A stretch of DNA of 64,000 nt from Prolixibacteraceae bacterium (GCA_028377305.1 JAONJW010000002.1:62001-126000); one strand, 5' to 3'; positions 50,806 through 59,827 are shown, counted from the stretch's first letter. The notes: generated from the sequence alone by a model not told the origin. Program-made: numbers and translations.

Positions 50806-52329
50806 TTAGTGTTCTAAGTAAGGAACACCAACAAACTCCATATGTACATTGTTGTCCGCCGCTTTTACTTTTAATGAGGCAAGCAACTTGGGAATCTTTC
50901 TGTCAAGAAAGAAAGATTGACTTCCATCCACAATAACAGTTGATTCTAATGGAAAGTTTTCCATTGTCTGCTTTAATTTCCAGCTATGGAAGAATGAAAC
51001 ATTTTTCGAAAGAACAATTCTGTAGGTGTCAATCTCATGATCCGAATGGATCTGAAATGGGTGTACTACATGGTGAACTACATATAGCATGATGTGTGAT
51101 AAAATACCTAAACTAATTCCGATAAGCATATCGGTCGCTACAATACCAAAGGCTGTCACCGCAAATGGAATAAATACATATTTACCTTGTTGGATATGTG
51201 CCTTGAAAACTTCTGCACTTGCTAGCTTATAACCAACATGAAGAAGTATGGCTGCCAAAGATGCCAAAGGTATCAAGTTTAGCGTTGCACTTAAAAAACC
51301 AACACAAACCAATATGGTGATACCGTGAACCAACGAGGCCAAACGAGTTTTACCTCCTGATGAGGCATTGGTTGCACTTCGTACAATGACCTGCGTAATT
51401 GGTAAACCTCCAATCAAACCTGAAATCATATTTCCAATACCTTGTGCTTTTAATTCTTGGTTACCATTGGTCTTACGGTGTAGCGGATCTAGATCATCTG
51501 CCGCTTCCACACATAATAGTGTCTCGATACTACCGACCAATGAGATCAAAATGGCAGTACCCAGTACTGCACTACTTAAAATCGTAGAGAAATCAGGGAA
51601 TTGAAAAAACGTCTGTACATCGTTAAGTCCTGATATTACAGGTATAGATACCGTAGTCATAAAACCACCTAAGGTATTTGAAAGTGCGTAGGCTGGAGCA
51701 AATCGCTCTAATCCTAGGTTTGCAAAAATCCCCATAATAACAACCCAAAGTGGAGCTGGAAAGAATTTAAGCAATTTATGCTGATTTAATTTGAAACGAT
51801 CAAATAGAAGTAGAATGGCAAAAGAGACCATAAAAATTGTAAAAGCTCCCATATGCATCTGTCCAAAGAATAGACCTGCATCGTTAGCTTGAAATGATTG
51901 GGTGATAGTCGACTTTATCTCTGCCATACCCAACATATTTGATCCTTGGGTAAAAATGATTGAGATACCGATACCGGCAAGCATCCCTTTAATCACCGAC
52001 TTTGGAAAAAGCTTGGTGATAAAACCAAGTTTGGCAAACCCCATTCCTATCTGTAGTAATCCTGAAAGAACTACTGCCATTAGAAAAGCAGGGTATCCCA
52101 ATTGCTGTATCGCTGTAAATACAATCACTGCTAATCCTGCAGCAGGCCCACTCACTCCAATTGCTGAATTACTGAATAAAGTAACTATAATACCTCCAAT
52201 CACACCTGAAATGATCCCTGAGATCAATGGTGCTCCTGAGGCCAATGCAATCCCAAGACATAGTGGAAGTGCAACTAGGAATACAATAACTCCTGATATA
52301 ATATCGCTTTTAATATATTTGCTTTGCAT
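50806..52329 (-). CDS. SulP-family anion transporter, probable bicarbonate importer
   Basis: About 507-residue inner-membrane transporter of the SulP/SLC26 family. It starts DIISGVIVFLVALPLCLGIALASGAP with the family motif in the first helix, has ISGVIGGIIVTLFSNSAIGVSGPAAG, and a conserved core KTNGNQELKAQGIGNMISGLIGGLPITQVIVRS. The last 80 residues form a shortened, divergent STAS-like domain (VIVDGSQSFFLDRK). Start is the ATG at 52329, matching family N-termini; the 19 extra residues of the longer frame are not supported. Coupling to a carbonic anhydrase gene favours bicarbonate over sulfate (inference). Confidence 0.9.
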   Translation of the reverse strand: MQSKYIKSDIISGVIVFLVALPLCLGIALASGAPLISGIISGVIGGIIVTLFSNSAIGVSGPAAGLAVIVFTAIQQLGYPAFLMAVVLSGLLQIGMGFAKLGFITKLFPKSVIKGMLAGIGISIIFTQGSNMLGMAEIKSTITQSFQANDAGLFFGQMHMGAFTIFMVSFAILLLFDRFKLNQHKLLKFFPAPLWVVIMGIFANLGLERFAPAYALSNTLGGFMTTVSIPVISGLNDVQTFFQFPDFSTILSSAVLGTAILISLVGSIETLLCVEAADDLDPLHRKTNGNQELKAQGIGNMISGLIGGLPITQVIVRSATNASSGGKTRLASLVHGITILVCVGFLSATLNLIPLASLAAILLHVGYKLASAEVFKAHIQQGKYVFIPFAVTAFGIVATDMLIGISLGILSHIMLYVVHHVVHPFQIHSDHEIDTYRIVLSKNVSFFHSWKLKQTMENFPLESTVIVDGSQSFFLDRKIPKLLASLKVKAADNNVHMEFVGVPYLEH

Positions 52330-52553
52330 GATAATGAACTTTATTAGGTTAATACCAATTCTCTTGTCAGAACATAAAATGTTCATTTGTTGTGTCTGTT
52401 AGTCTTGGTATCACTCTTACTTTAGTGTGAAGGTCACTGTGATATAGCTATCCTTTTGGAGTCCTATACTATAGTCTCTTGAACCTCTTGTTTGGTGGCG
52501 TTAATATCAAGACATAAACATGTCTTAATACCAATAATGATTGGGGATTTTGA

Positions 52554-52892
52554 TTATACAATATAATCAGGAGGAGGTGATAACACCTCTTGGTAGTGAG
52601 AGTGGAAAAGGTCAGTATGTTCATTGCCTCCATTTGTATTCCCTTGGTTCAGAAATGCCCATAAATCTAAATGGTTGCTGCAAAACTTAGAGTCTTCTAT
52701 CTTCTTCTTCAATTCATCCTTTGCGCTTTGCTCACTTTTCTCTTCGTGCTCTTGTGGAAATTCAACTGTCTGCTCTTGCAGATCGTAAGAGTAATCATGA
52801 TTAACTAATGGCATCAAAATATCTGCAGTGAATGCGTATGCAACCAATGCAAATATAAAAGAAGTGTATATGTTCAAAAACTTACGTGTCAT
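52554..52892 (-). CDS. Small single-pass membrane protein, unknown
   Basis: 112 residues from the ATG at 52892. One N-terminal helix (FLNIYTSFIFALVAYAFTADILMP) would anchor it, followed by a polar tail with a charged, Glu/Lys-rich stretch (about 43-65) and a C-terminal region with SNHLDLWAFLNQGN and HTDLFHSHYQ. A longer frame to 53054 has no supporting features. No family was recognised; it lies 167 bp upstream of the SulP gene on the same strand and might be part of its transcript. Confidence 0.5.
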   Translation of the reverse strand: MTRKFLNIYTSFIFALVAYAFTADILMPLVNHDYSYDLQEQTVEFPQEHEEKSEQSAKDELKKKIEDSKFCSNHLDLWAFLNQGNTNGGNEHTDLFHSHYQEVLSPPPDYIV

Positions 52893-53260
52893 TAGTGCTT
52901 GTTTTACTCTTCGTAATATCACAAATATAATTGAACAATTTGAATCCAAAAAAAATATTAGTTCTAAATAGAGACCTTTTTGTCTTTTTAACAAATGCCA
53001 AATATAATTCACGTTGCTATACCCTCTCTTAGTCCCATTTATAACCAGTCTCATAGGGTACCATGGCTATGCCTAAACCTAAATGTAGAATATCTAAAAA
53101 TCGTAAAAGAAACCAAAGAATAAATTACACACTTTTTAAAACAGCATAGAAAAAACATTAATAAAGCGTAGCAATAACATCTAAACAGTTTCTGAAAATT
53201 GCCTTCCCCTTGTGGAACATAGAGGTTAGCCCTGTTTTGACGATGGTTTCATACTACCTT

Positions 53261-53293
53261 GATAAGGGTTTGATAGGGGTTTGATAGGGGTTT
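53261..53293 (+). repeat. Three tandem copies of an 11-bp unit
   Basis: Units GATAAGGGTTT, GATAGGGGTTT and GATAGGGGTTT follow one another exactly (53261, 53272, 53283). Only the first differs, by one base. The helical-turn period of 11 bp would place each unit on the same DNA face, which would suit a protein-binding array. Confidence 0.8.
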
Positions 53294-53304
53294 CCCACGT
53301 ACTT

Positions 53305-53380
53305 TGTCCATGGTATGTCCATGCTCTCTCCATGGTTTGTCCATCAATAATGTCAAATCGATGGTTAAACCATGGACAAA
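53305..53380 (+). repeat. CCATGG-centred direct and inverted repeats
   Basis: GTCCATGG recurs around 53307, 53317 and 53330-53345 with the variants TTTGTCCATGGTA, TATGTCCATGC and CCATGGTTTGTCCAT. It then appears inverted as AACCATGGACAAATCATG near 53367-53385. The inverted pair can form a long stem over the AATAATGTCAAATCGATGG centre. Function unknown. Confidence 0.65.
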
Positions 53381-53815
53381 TCATGCGTATTCCATGCATA
53401 AAGGTAGGAGGATATATTAGGGAAATAGGGAGCAAGGGTTTATCAAATATAACGAATATCTATTGTCCATTTAATCTGCCAGATTTTCGACCATAAAGAT
53501 AATAAAATAGACTTATTTATTGAGATAAAAGTTGTAAATTAAGGTGTTATTTTCTTGTTAATCAAATGGGTATATATTTTTGCTTGCAAAGTAAGGTTAA
53601 GTAAAATGTGATATTCCACAGATCATCAATTGGGCTCTAATTTTTTTCTCTTTGGCATATTTCAAAAGAGAGAGAATGATCTTTATGATCGGGTGTATGG
53701 TGAGAGGTTAAAGAGAGTAATGGTTTAATTTATTAATCACTATTCCGAATGCTTTTGATTGAGGATAGATTATATTCTTTTTTAGTGCTACCCGGAATGT
53801 AAAAACTTAATTCTT

Positions 53816-54472
53816 ATGGCTATAATTAAGAACAATCAGATGAGTGGGCTTATCGGTCCCGTAGTACAGTATCAAGTAAAGGGGCAAACTTTCATGCGTA
53901 CTCGACCAGATCGACGTAAGAAGTTGTCTCCAAAGCAGCTGTCGCAAGTTAATAAGATGAAGATGACCATGAAGTTTTTAAAAGGTGTGAGAGACTTGGT
54001 CAGTCATAGCTATCCTGCCGACAATCCTTTTTCTAATGGACATGTTTTGGCACGCTCAGCAATTCTTAGAAATGCCTTTCAAGGGATCTATCCCAATTTG
54101 GTTTTTGATTTGTCAAAGGTCGAATTGAGTAGCGAAACTATTAGTGGTATTCAGTCTATCACTGCAGTCTATCGAGATGGTGTGTTAGAGCTTTCGGTTC
54201 AAAAGGACCCAAATGCGAGTGTCAAGAATGCCTGTTTCGTTTTGATTCATGAGCCTGGACAAAAGAATATCCAGACCTATATCCATGGACCTTTCACACC
54301 ATCTGCAGATACTTCTTGTACCACAAAGTTAAGCAGAAGTAAAGATCATGGACCAGTGCAACATTTCTGGGTGATGCTCTTAGACACTGTACATACCCAC
54401 TACTACAAGAGTTGTTATTTTAGTTTGTCTGACGACGACTGTGATCCCCAAACTTTTCACTATAATGCATGA
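53816..54472 (+). CDS. DUF6266-family protein
   Basis: 218-residue protein of a Bacteroidota-restricted family. The N-terminus MAIIKNNQMSGLIGPVVQYQVKGQTFMRTRP matches the family opening (a short Lys/Asn head, Gly-rich turn, Trp/Gln-Lys-Gly then Arg-Pro), followed by KKLSPKQLSQVNKMKMTMKFL and a C-terminal beta-rich half. No signal peptide and no catalytic motif are seen. Family members often sit alone in gene-poor, repeat-bearing regions, as here. A very stable hairpin follows directly after the stop. Confidence 0.75.
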   Translation: MAIIKNNQMSGLIGPVVQYQVKGQTFMRTRPDRRKKLSPKQLSQVNKMKMTMKFLKGVRDLVSHSYPADNPFSNGHVLARSAILRNAFQGIYPNLVFDLSKVELSSETISGIQSITAVYRDGVLELSVQKDPNASVKNACFVLIHEPGQKNIQTYIHGPFTPSADTSCTTKLSRSKDHGPVQHFWVMLLDTVHTHYYKSCYFSLSDDDCDPQTFHYNA

Positions 54473-54476
54473 TTCC

Positions 54477-54508
54477 CATTGGCCAATATCTACGGATATT
54501 GGCCATGG
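54477..54508 (+). terminator. UACG-tetraloop hairpin after the DUF6266 gene
   Basis: Perfect 10-bp stem GGCCAATATC / GATATTGGCC (54481-54490 with 54495-54504) closed by a C(TACG)G loop, an exceptionally stable UNCG-type tetraloop; CCAT/ATGG flanks extend it past a bulge. No U-tract follows, so it is a 3' protection or Rho-dependent end rather than a classic terminator. Confidence 0.6.
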
Positions 54509-54901
54509 AATTAAGTGATAAAACATTAGGAAAATGTTATGGATATAGACCTAACGCTTTATCACTGCTCTTTTTGTTGCAAGAAACTGTAATGCTTCAA
54601 CATACGCTGAAGGTACAGTCTCTTCTAGCCTAGTGCGAAGCGCTACGCTTAGAGACAAAAATAATATGAGAACTGGAAGTCCATTCCAATGTTTATCATC
54701 CTTCATTGGCAGGTAAGACTGGTTTAGATAATAATTTTCCTTTGGCAATAGATAAACCATTATTCAGGGAGGTGATTGGGCGCAAAGGTTTGTCGATGGT
54801 GCGGCGTGGTTTCAAGCACCAGCTACAGTCAATGGAATACAAGAAATAAATAGTAATAGAATTATTTTTCATAGCGTTTTTGTTTTCTTCTAATAAATAA
54901 T

Positions 54902-55024
54902 ATGGAAGAAAAGATAATATTTAAAACACAGGACAAAAAAGGCGTTTTTTCATTGTCAGGCTTTAAGCTTGAGTTTGAAGGAGTATTAAACCCAATTAAT
55001 TTTCGGCTTGTTGGAAATAATTAA
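54902..55024 (+). CDS. Short hypothetical frame, possibly a fragment
   Basis: 40 codons from ATG, with coding-like composition (EEKIIFKTQDKKGVFSLSG, then FKLEFEGVLNPINFRLVGNN). No family recognised. It may be the N-terminal stub of a decayed gene, since the following bases continue in another frame as KVFKADTITDPSIGNMF before stops. Confidence 0.3.
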   Translation: MEEKIIFKTQDKKGVFSLSGFKLEFEGVLNPINFRLVGNN

Positions 55025-55821
55025 GTATTCAAGGCTGACACAATCACGGATCCCTCTATTGGGAATATGTTTTGACTTTATGCTTTAGTTGCATTTATTT
55101 GTATTCGGGTATTAATATGCCGAATTCATGCAATGAAAATCAAGTTGGCTTTTGAAATAGTGATTGGCTATATTCAGGTACATACAATTCCTCCAAAGAT
55201 GAATAATACAAATAGTTCCATTGAGAATTGTAAAGAGGTTGCGCAAATGACGTAAAGTGTTTATCCTAAGGTGAATATGGTGTTTGCAAGGTGCTTTGGT
55301 GATCGTTTATTATCTTAAACAAGTCAAAAAGCTTGCAGATCATGATCTGATATACGAGTTTTCAATAGTCAATATTTACTGGTTTTGAACACTTATTTGA
55401 TTAAGCACTAGATCAAAACAATTGTTGGGGGTTTTTAGGTAATACAATTTATCTGAGATTAAGACACTCCCATATTTGGAAAGGAAAATGTGATCTCAGT
55501 CAGAGAAGTAGTTCTAGTAAGTCTACGGATCAAACCATGAGTTGCTCTAGGTGGTAGGTAAAGGTATCCTTCTCGTGCCAAGGCATTGGCACAAACAAGG
55601 CATTATTTATTGTTGAAGAGATTATTGGGGCCTGTGGTGATTTGTTCCAATTCATTGGCTCGCCTTGCACCTGGGGTTGATGGATGGTTGCCGATCTGGA
55701 GATCAACATTTCTATGGTCACTACACTTAAATCCTTGGTTTTGCTTATTGTAATTTGGATAAATGAAGTAAATGTTAAGTAAGAATTATTATGGAAGGAG
55801 TTGGATGAAGTATCCTAGAAT

Positions 55822-55861
55822 AAAAAAACCACATCCTCTTTCAAGTGAAAGAAGTGTGGTT
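55822..55861 (-). terminator. Terminator of the small barrel protein gene
   Basis: Interrupted stem AACCACA...TCTTTC / GAAAGA...TGTGGTT with loop AAGT. Read on the minus strand it is followed by TTTTTTTATT, a clear U-tract. It lies 34 bp past the stop of the gene at 55895. Confidence 0.8.
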
Positions 55862-55894
55862 AATGTATATAAAGTGGGCAATAGATGTTTCTTC

Positions 55895-56365
55895 TTAGAA
55901 TAAGAATCGGACTGATACAGCAAGATCCATTTCAAATCCTCTTGAGTTGATAAGTCCAATAGAAGGGCGTGTGTCTAGTGCGAGTTGTAAAGGAATGTCA
56001 GGAAAAACATATTCTAGGCCACAAATTCCATCTAAGGAGATGTATACTCCTGTGTTATGGTATGTTCCCCCATTCTTGTTGTACCAACTTCCAAGTCCTG
56101 CACCAATTCCATAATACCAACGAATGTTTCCTTCTAAAGGTTTTACCCACTGGTATGTCCCAATCAATGACCAACCGCCCCAATTGTCTCCTCCGTTGAT
56201 TCCAAGGTCAGCTTGAAGACGATTGCTTTTTGATAAAGGATGTTGGTAGCTAATTTCAGTTCCAAAGCCGTTCCCTCCACCTAAGCGAAGACCGATGGCT
56301 CTTTGTGCTTTTGCTCCAAATTGAATGCAAGTACAAAGTGCTATAAGTACAAATAGTCTTTTCAT
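55895..56365 (-). CDS. Small outer-membrane beta-barrel protein
   Basis: 156 residues with signal peptide (KRLFVLIALCTCIQFGAKAQ) and alternating hydrophobic/polar strands: AIGLRLGGGNGFGTEISYQHPL, LQADLGINGGDNWGGWSLIGTYQW, WYYGIGAGLGSWYN, and a C-terminal strand MDLAVSVRFLF ending in Phe, the sorting signal for the outer membrane. Size fits an eight-stranded OmpA/OmpX-like barrel. No ligand or enzymatic motif. It forms a single-gene unit with its own terminator. Confidence 0.78.
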   Translation of the reverse strand: MKRLFVLIALCTCIQFGAKAQRAIGLRLGGGNGFGTEISYQHPLSKSNRLQADLGINGGDNWGGWSLIGTYQWVKPLEGNIRWYYGIGAGLGSWYNKNGGTYHNTGVYISLDGICGLEYVFPDIPLQLALDTRPSIGLINSRGFEMDLAVSVRFLF

Positions 56366-56451
56366 TGTTTGATTTTTCTGTTTATCTTTAATTGTTCAAT
56401 AGAATTTTTATTCTATTGGCAAACATAATGATAAATAACTAAATGTATGCC

Positions 56452-56483
56452 TTGATTTCATTACAAATAGAGGCGTATATTTG
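56452..56483 (+). promoter_or_regulatory. Predicted promoter of the phosphatase-kinase pair
   Basis: TTG at 56452-56454 and TATATTTG at 56476-56483 (21 bp apart) fit the Bacteroidota -33/-7 pattern, 43 bp before the phosphatase ATG at 56526. Confidence 0.5.
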
Positions 56484-56525
56484 TTATAAAATAAATTAAA
56501 ATGTAAATTTAAGTAATTATTGAAG

Positions 56526-57008
56526 ATGGAAAATCATAACGATAAAACAAAGGTTCTATTTATATGTCTTGGGAATATTTGCCGTTCTCCAGCAGCCGAA
56601 GGTATCTTTAAGAAGTATGTTTCAGATGCAGGATTAAACGATCAGTTTGAAATTGATTCCGCTGGGATGATCAGTAATCATGAGGGGAACAAGGCAGATC
56701 GTCGTATGAGAACATATGCCGAAGAAAGAGGTTATATTTTAGAAAGTTTGTCAAGACCTTTTGATAAAGATGTCGATTTTGATCACTTTGATTATATTAT
56801 TGCTATGGATGGCTCTAATTTATCAGATTTGAAATCACGAGCAAGAGGTGAAGCCGATATAGCGAAGCTACATCGAATGACAGATTATTGTATTGGTTTT
56901 GATTATGATACGGTTCCTGACCCTTATTATGGTGGTGCAGAAGGATTTGAGTTGGTGTTGGATATCTTAGAGGATACGTGTAAGGGATTGCTAGATAAAA
57001 TAAAATAA
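56526..57008 (+). CDS. Low-molecular-weight protein-tyrosine phosphatase
   Basis: 160-residue cytosolic phosphatase. The P-loop C-x5-R is VLFICLGNICRSPAAEGIF near residue 12, the central SAGMISNHEGNKADRRM follows the family, and the general acid is the Asp of VPDPYYGG near the end. Start is the ATG at 56526 rather than the TTG at 56520. It is 16 bp upstream of the fructosamine-kinase-like gene, so the two form an operon. In many bacteria such phosphatases act on arginine- or tyrosine-phosphorylated proteins; the substrate here is unknown. Confidence 0.93.
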   Translation: MENHNDKTKVLFICLGNICRSPAAEGIFKKYVSDAGLNDQFEIDSAGMISNHEGNKADRRMRTYAEERGYILESLSRPFDKDVDFDHFDYIIAMDGSNLSDLKSRARGEADIAKLHRMTDYCIGFDYDTVPDPYYGGAEGFELVLDILEDTCKGLLDKIK

Positions 57009-57024
57009 TTAATCTCCTTTTGCT

Positions 57025-57900
57025 ATGAGTATACCTAATTCTGTTTTAGAACAAATAGAAGAATGGGCTGAAGAGCCTATTCAGTCCATGTCTCATCAAC
57101 ACATTGGACACTTTACTGAAACTGCAGTAATTCAATTTCGTCCAGATGTTCAGTATTTTCTTAAATATTCCACTCATGATGAAGTGGATGTTGGTGTTGA
57201 AGTCCGAGGATTAAGGACTTTGGGATACCTTAGTAATGTTAATACACCAAAAATATCATTTAGTGGTGACCGGTTTATATTGATGGATTATATTGCTAAA
57301 AATAGAGTTGGGTATAATTTTTTCTATGATTTCGGAGCGCAGGTTGCAATGATGCATCGAATCACTGGGGATGAGTTTGGGTTGAGTTATAACAATTATA
57401 TTGGACCAAATTTGCAATCCAATGTTTCAACGAAAGAGGAGGCTCGATCTTGGACTACTTTTTTTTGGAATAAACGTTTGCTTCCTCAATTTGAACTGGC
57501 AGATAGAAATGGCCTTATTGATGGAGGGTTTTCAAAATCTTTTCAGAAACTGAAAGAGGTTTACCCGATGATTTTGTTGCCTATTGAGAATGAGGCTCCT
57601 TCGTTGCTTCATGGAGATCTTTGGAGTGGAAATTATCTTGTGGGTAGTGATGGAGATCCGGTGCTGATTGATCCAGCAATTTATTATGGGCATAGAGAAG
57701 CCGATCTAGCGATGACTTCTCTGTTTGGAGGATTTGAAGCTGATTTTTATAAAGGATATCATGATACCTATCCTTTGCCATCGGATTGGGATGAACGTCA
57801 AAATATCTATATGTTATATCATATGTTGAATCATATGAATATTTATGGAGAAGAGTATAAAGCTCAAGCGATGGGATTGATGAACTATTATATTTCTTAA
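57025..57900 (+). CDS. Fructosamine-kinase family protein
   Basis: 291-residue protein-kinase-like enzyme of the fructosamine/ketosamine-3-kinase family, which phosphorylates glycated amines to trigger deglycation. The catalytic loop is LLHGDLWSGNYLVGSDGDPVLIDPAIYYGHREADLAMTSLFGGF (HGD near residue 195, metal DPA-type motif at about 214), the most conserved part of the family. It is preceded by LMDYIAKNR in the hinge. The partner phosphatase upstream is a frequent neighbour of such kinases. A 17-bp terminator lies 78 bp downstream. Confidence 0.9.
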   Translation: MSIPNSVLEQIEEWAEEPIQSMSHQHIGHFTETAVIQFRPDVQYFLKYSTHDEVDVGVEVRGLRTLGYLSNVNTPKISFSGDRFILMDYIAKNRVGYNFFYDFGAQVAMMHRITGDEFGLSYNNYIGPNLQSNVSTKEEARSWTTFFWNKRLLPQFELADRNGLIDGGFSKSFQKLKEVYPMILLPIENEAPSLLHGDLWSGNYLVGSDGDPVLIDPAIYYGHREADLAMTSLFGGFEADFYKGYHDTYPLPSDWDERQNIYMLYHMLNHMNIYGEEYKAQAMGLMNYYIS

Positions 57901-57977
57901 CCCGGATTCATTGACGTAAAGGGTTGTTCTCAAAAATAGGTTGTTGTTATCAAGACTTTTATTCAACCCATAAATGC

Positions 57978-58030
57978 AATGCTATATAATTAAGGTTTGT
58001 TTGAACAGATCTTAATTATATAGCATTTTT
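57978..58030 (+). terminator. Strong terminator after the kinase gene
   Basis: Perfect 17-bp stem AATGCTATATAATTAAG (57978-57994) with CTTAATTATATAGCATT (58011-58027), loop of sixteen, then T residues (58026-58030). Confidence 0.9.
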
Positions 58031-58179
58031 ATGTCGTTTACTTTAATAGTTCTTTTTTCAGTATCGAATAATGTCGGGTTTTATTTGTTAACTTATATCT
58101 TTATTTATGGCAATATTGAATTGGTGTTAAATAGAATAAAAGAGAAGGTTACTAGGATAGAGGAAATGAAAAAAAGATA

Positions 58180-58187
58180 TATATTTG
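58180..58187 (+). promoter_or_regulatory. Predicted -7 box of guaA
   Basis: TATATTTG at 58180-58187 matches TAnnTTTG, 40 bp before the guaA ATG. No good -33 TTG at the expected distance, so moderate to low confidence. Confidence 0.45.
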
Positions 58188-58227
58188 CGCAATTATCCAA
58201 TTATTACCTATTTTTTAAATCCTATTT

Positions 58228-59760
58228 ATGCAGGAGAAAATACTCATTTTAGATTTTGGGTCTCAGTATACCCAATTGATCGGAAGACGTGTACGCGAAC
58301 TTAATGTGTATTGCGAAATTCACCCTTTCAATCATTACCCTGAGATCGATGAAACAGTTAAAGGGGTAATCTTGTCAGGAAGCCCATATTCTGTCAGAGA
58401 TGAAAAAGGTCCTCGTATTGACTTGTCTGAGATTAAAGGAAAATTACCTCTTCTTGGTGTTTGTTATGGTGCACAATATTTAGCTCATTTTTTTGGAGGT
58501 GAAGTTGGAGCATCTGATAGTAGAGAGTATGGTAGAGCAAACCTTCAGTTTGTAAATAGTGATAATATTCTACTTAAAGAAGTGTCTCAACCGTCCCAGG
58601 TTTGGATGTCTCATGGGGATACCATTACGTCTTTACCGGATCATTATGAGGTGATTGCTTCTACTGAAGATGTTGAGAATGCAGCATTTCATATTAAGGG
58701 AGAAGATACTTTTGCTATTCAGTTTCATCCTGAGGTTTACCACTCACTGGAAGGGACAAAAATTCTAAAGAACTTTATTGTAGATGTTTGTGGTTGTGAC
58801 CAAAGTTGGACGCCAGATTCATTTATCGATGAGACGGTTTCGAAGCTAAAAGCACAGATCGGAGACGATAAAGTTGTTTTAGGTCTTTCTGGTGGTGTCG
58901 ATTCAACGGTTGCAGGAGTATTACTACATAAAGCTATTGGGGATAATCTAACTTCAATTTTTGTTGATAATGGATTGTTGCGTAAAGATGAGTTTGATGG
59001 TGTATTAGATTCTTATAAAGGGATGGGGTTGAATGTCATCGGAGTGGACGCTAAGGATAAGTTCTATAACGACCTAGCAGGTGTAACAGACCCTGAGACC
59101 AAAAGAAAGATTATCGGTAAAGATTTTGTCGAGGTGTTTGATGAGGAGTCTCATAAGATTCAGAATGTGAAGTGGCTAGGGCAAGGTACTATTTATCCAG
59201 ATGTAATTGAGTCTGTTTCAGTAAATGGAGGCCCTTCTGCAACGATCAAATCTCACCACAATGTGGGAGGTTTGCCTGATTATATGAAACTTAAAGTCGT
59301 AGAGCCTTTGAGCTTGTTGTTTAAAGACGAGGTGCGAAGAGTTGGAAAAGCTTTAGGTATTGATGCTAAGCTTCTTGGAAGACACCCATTTCCGGGGCCA
59401 GGCTTGGGAATTCGTATTTTGAGTGATGTGACGCCGGAGAAGGTGCGAATACTTCAAGAGGCGGATGCGATTTTTATTAATGGTCTTCGTGAGTGGGGAT
59501 TGTATGATGACGTTTGGCAGGCTGGAGTGATGTTATTACCAGTTCAATCAGTTGGAGTTATGGGAGATGAGCGTACCTATGAGAATGTGGTTGCGCTTAG
59601 AGCTGTAGCTTCTACGGATGGAATGACTGCCGATTGGGTGCATTTGCCTTACGATTTTCTTGCAAAAGTATCTAATGATATTATAAACAAGGTTCGAGGA
59701 ATTAATCGAGTGGTGTATGATGTTTCATCAAAGCCACCTGCAACTATAGAGTGGGAATAG
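58228..59760 (+). CDS. guaA: GMP synthase (glutamine-hydrolysing)
   Basis: Converts XMP to GMP using glutamine and ATP, the last step of guanine nucleotide synthesis. The class I glutaminase domain (1-190) starts [20 protein letters not shown] and has the nucleophile Cys in [16 protein letters not shown] and the His-Glu of [10 protein letters not shown]. The ATP-pyrophosphatase domain has the P-loop [21 protein letters not shown] (near residue 215), and the C-terminal dimer domain ends KPPATIEWE, invariant in GuaA. 510 residues, normal. It is a single-gene unit with its own terminator. Confidence 0.98.
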   Translation: MQEKILILDFGSQYTQLIGRRVRELNVYCEIHPFNHYPEIDETVKGVILSGSPYSVRDEKGPRIDLSEIKGKLPLLGVCYGAQYLAHFFGGEVGASDSREYGRANLQFVNSDNILLKEVSQPSQVWMSHGDTITSLPDHYEVIASTEDVENAAFHIKGEDTFAIQFHPEVYHSLEGTKILKNFIVDVCGCDQSWTPDSFIDETVSKLKAQIGDDKVVLGLSGGVDSTVAGVLLHKAIGDNLTSIFVDNGLLRKDEFDGVLDSYKGMGLNVIGVDAKDKFYNDLAGVTDPETKRKIIGKDFVEVFDEESHKIQNVKWLGQGTIYPDVIESVSVNGGPSATIKSHHNVGGLPDYMKLKVVEPLSLLFKDEVRRVGKALGIDAKLLGRHPFPGPGLGIRILSDVTPEKVRILQEADAIFINGLREWGLYDDVWQAGVMLLPVQSVGVMGDERTYENVVALRAVASTDGMTADWVHLPYDFLAKVSNDIINKVRGINRVVYDVSSKPPATIEWE

Positions 59761-59784
59761 TTTCTTGATGTAAGGATATAGAAG

Positions 59785-59822
59785 AAAAAGCGGAGTGTTT
59801 TTTATCGCACTTCGCTTTTTTT
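59785..59822. terminator. Bidirectional terminator after guaA
   Basis: 13-bp stem AAAAAGCGGAGTG (59785-59797) with CACTTCGCTTTTT (59808-59820), one G-U, loop of ten, T-tract on the plus strand and A-tract on the left giving U on the minus strand. It serves both guaA and the convergent gene. Confidence 0.9.
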
Positions 59823-59827
59823 AAAAT

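Larger units (their letters stand above)
53055..53815. other. Repeat-bearing intergenic region upstream of DUF6266
   Basis: About 760 bp without a supported gene. It contains an 11-bp tandem repeat (53261-53293) and a cluster of CCATGG-centred direct and inverted repeats (53305-53380). The remainder is AT-rich; frames crossing the repeats show no family features. Confidence 0.6.
54473..55894. other. Gene-poor region with decayed coding fragments
   Basis: About 1.4 kb. It holds the hairpin at 54477, a 40-codon frame at 54902, and worn fragments such as IIQGGDWAQRFVDGAAWFQA (54765-54830, plus) and KVSFSCQGIGTNKALFIVEE (55560-55620, plus, followed by an in-frame TGA). A 63-codon minus-strand frame covers the last one. 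No intact gene was recognised here. Confidence 0.55.
57901..58227. other. Intergenic region upstream of guaA
   Basis: About 330 bp holding the terminator at 57978 and a likely guaA promoter at 58180. A 73-codon frame starting immediately after the terminator (58031) has no family features and overlaps guaA, so it is not called. Confidence 0.6.

Noticed and set aside
51902-52402. 166-codon plus-strand frame opposite the SulP gene
   Set aside because: Shadow frame rich in Ile and Pro arising from transmembrane codons on the other strand.
53261-53380. CRISPR array
   Set aside because: Repeats are 8-11 bp, contiguous or irregularly spaced, without spacers or cas genes.
53226-53496. Opposed frames across the repeat cluster
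   Set aside because: Their sequence is generated by the 11-bp and CCATGG repeats; low-complexity, no domain.
54551-54760. 69-codon minus-strand frame after the DUF6266 gene
   Set aside because: No recognisable family and overlaps inverted-repeat sequence; insufficient evidence for a gene.
55530-55721. 63-codon minus-strand frame
   Set aside because: The opposite strand shows an equally coding-like fragment with a stop, so neither can be called a gene.
58031-58252. 73-codon frame between the terminator and guaA
   Set aside because: Starts immediately after a terminator, overlaps the guaA start and contains the likely guaA promoter; no recognisable domain.
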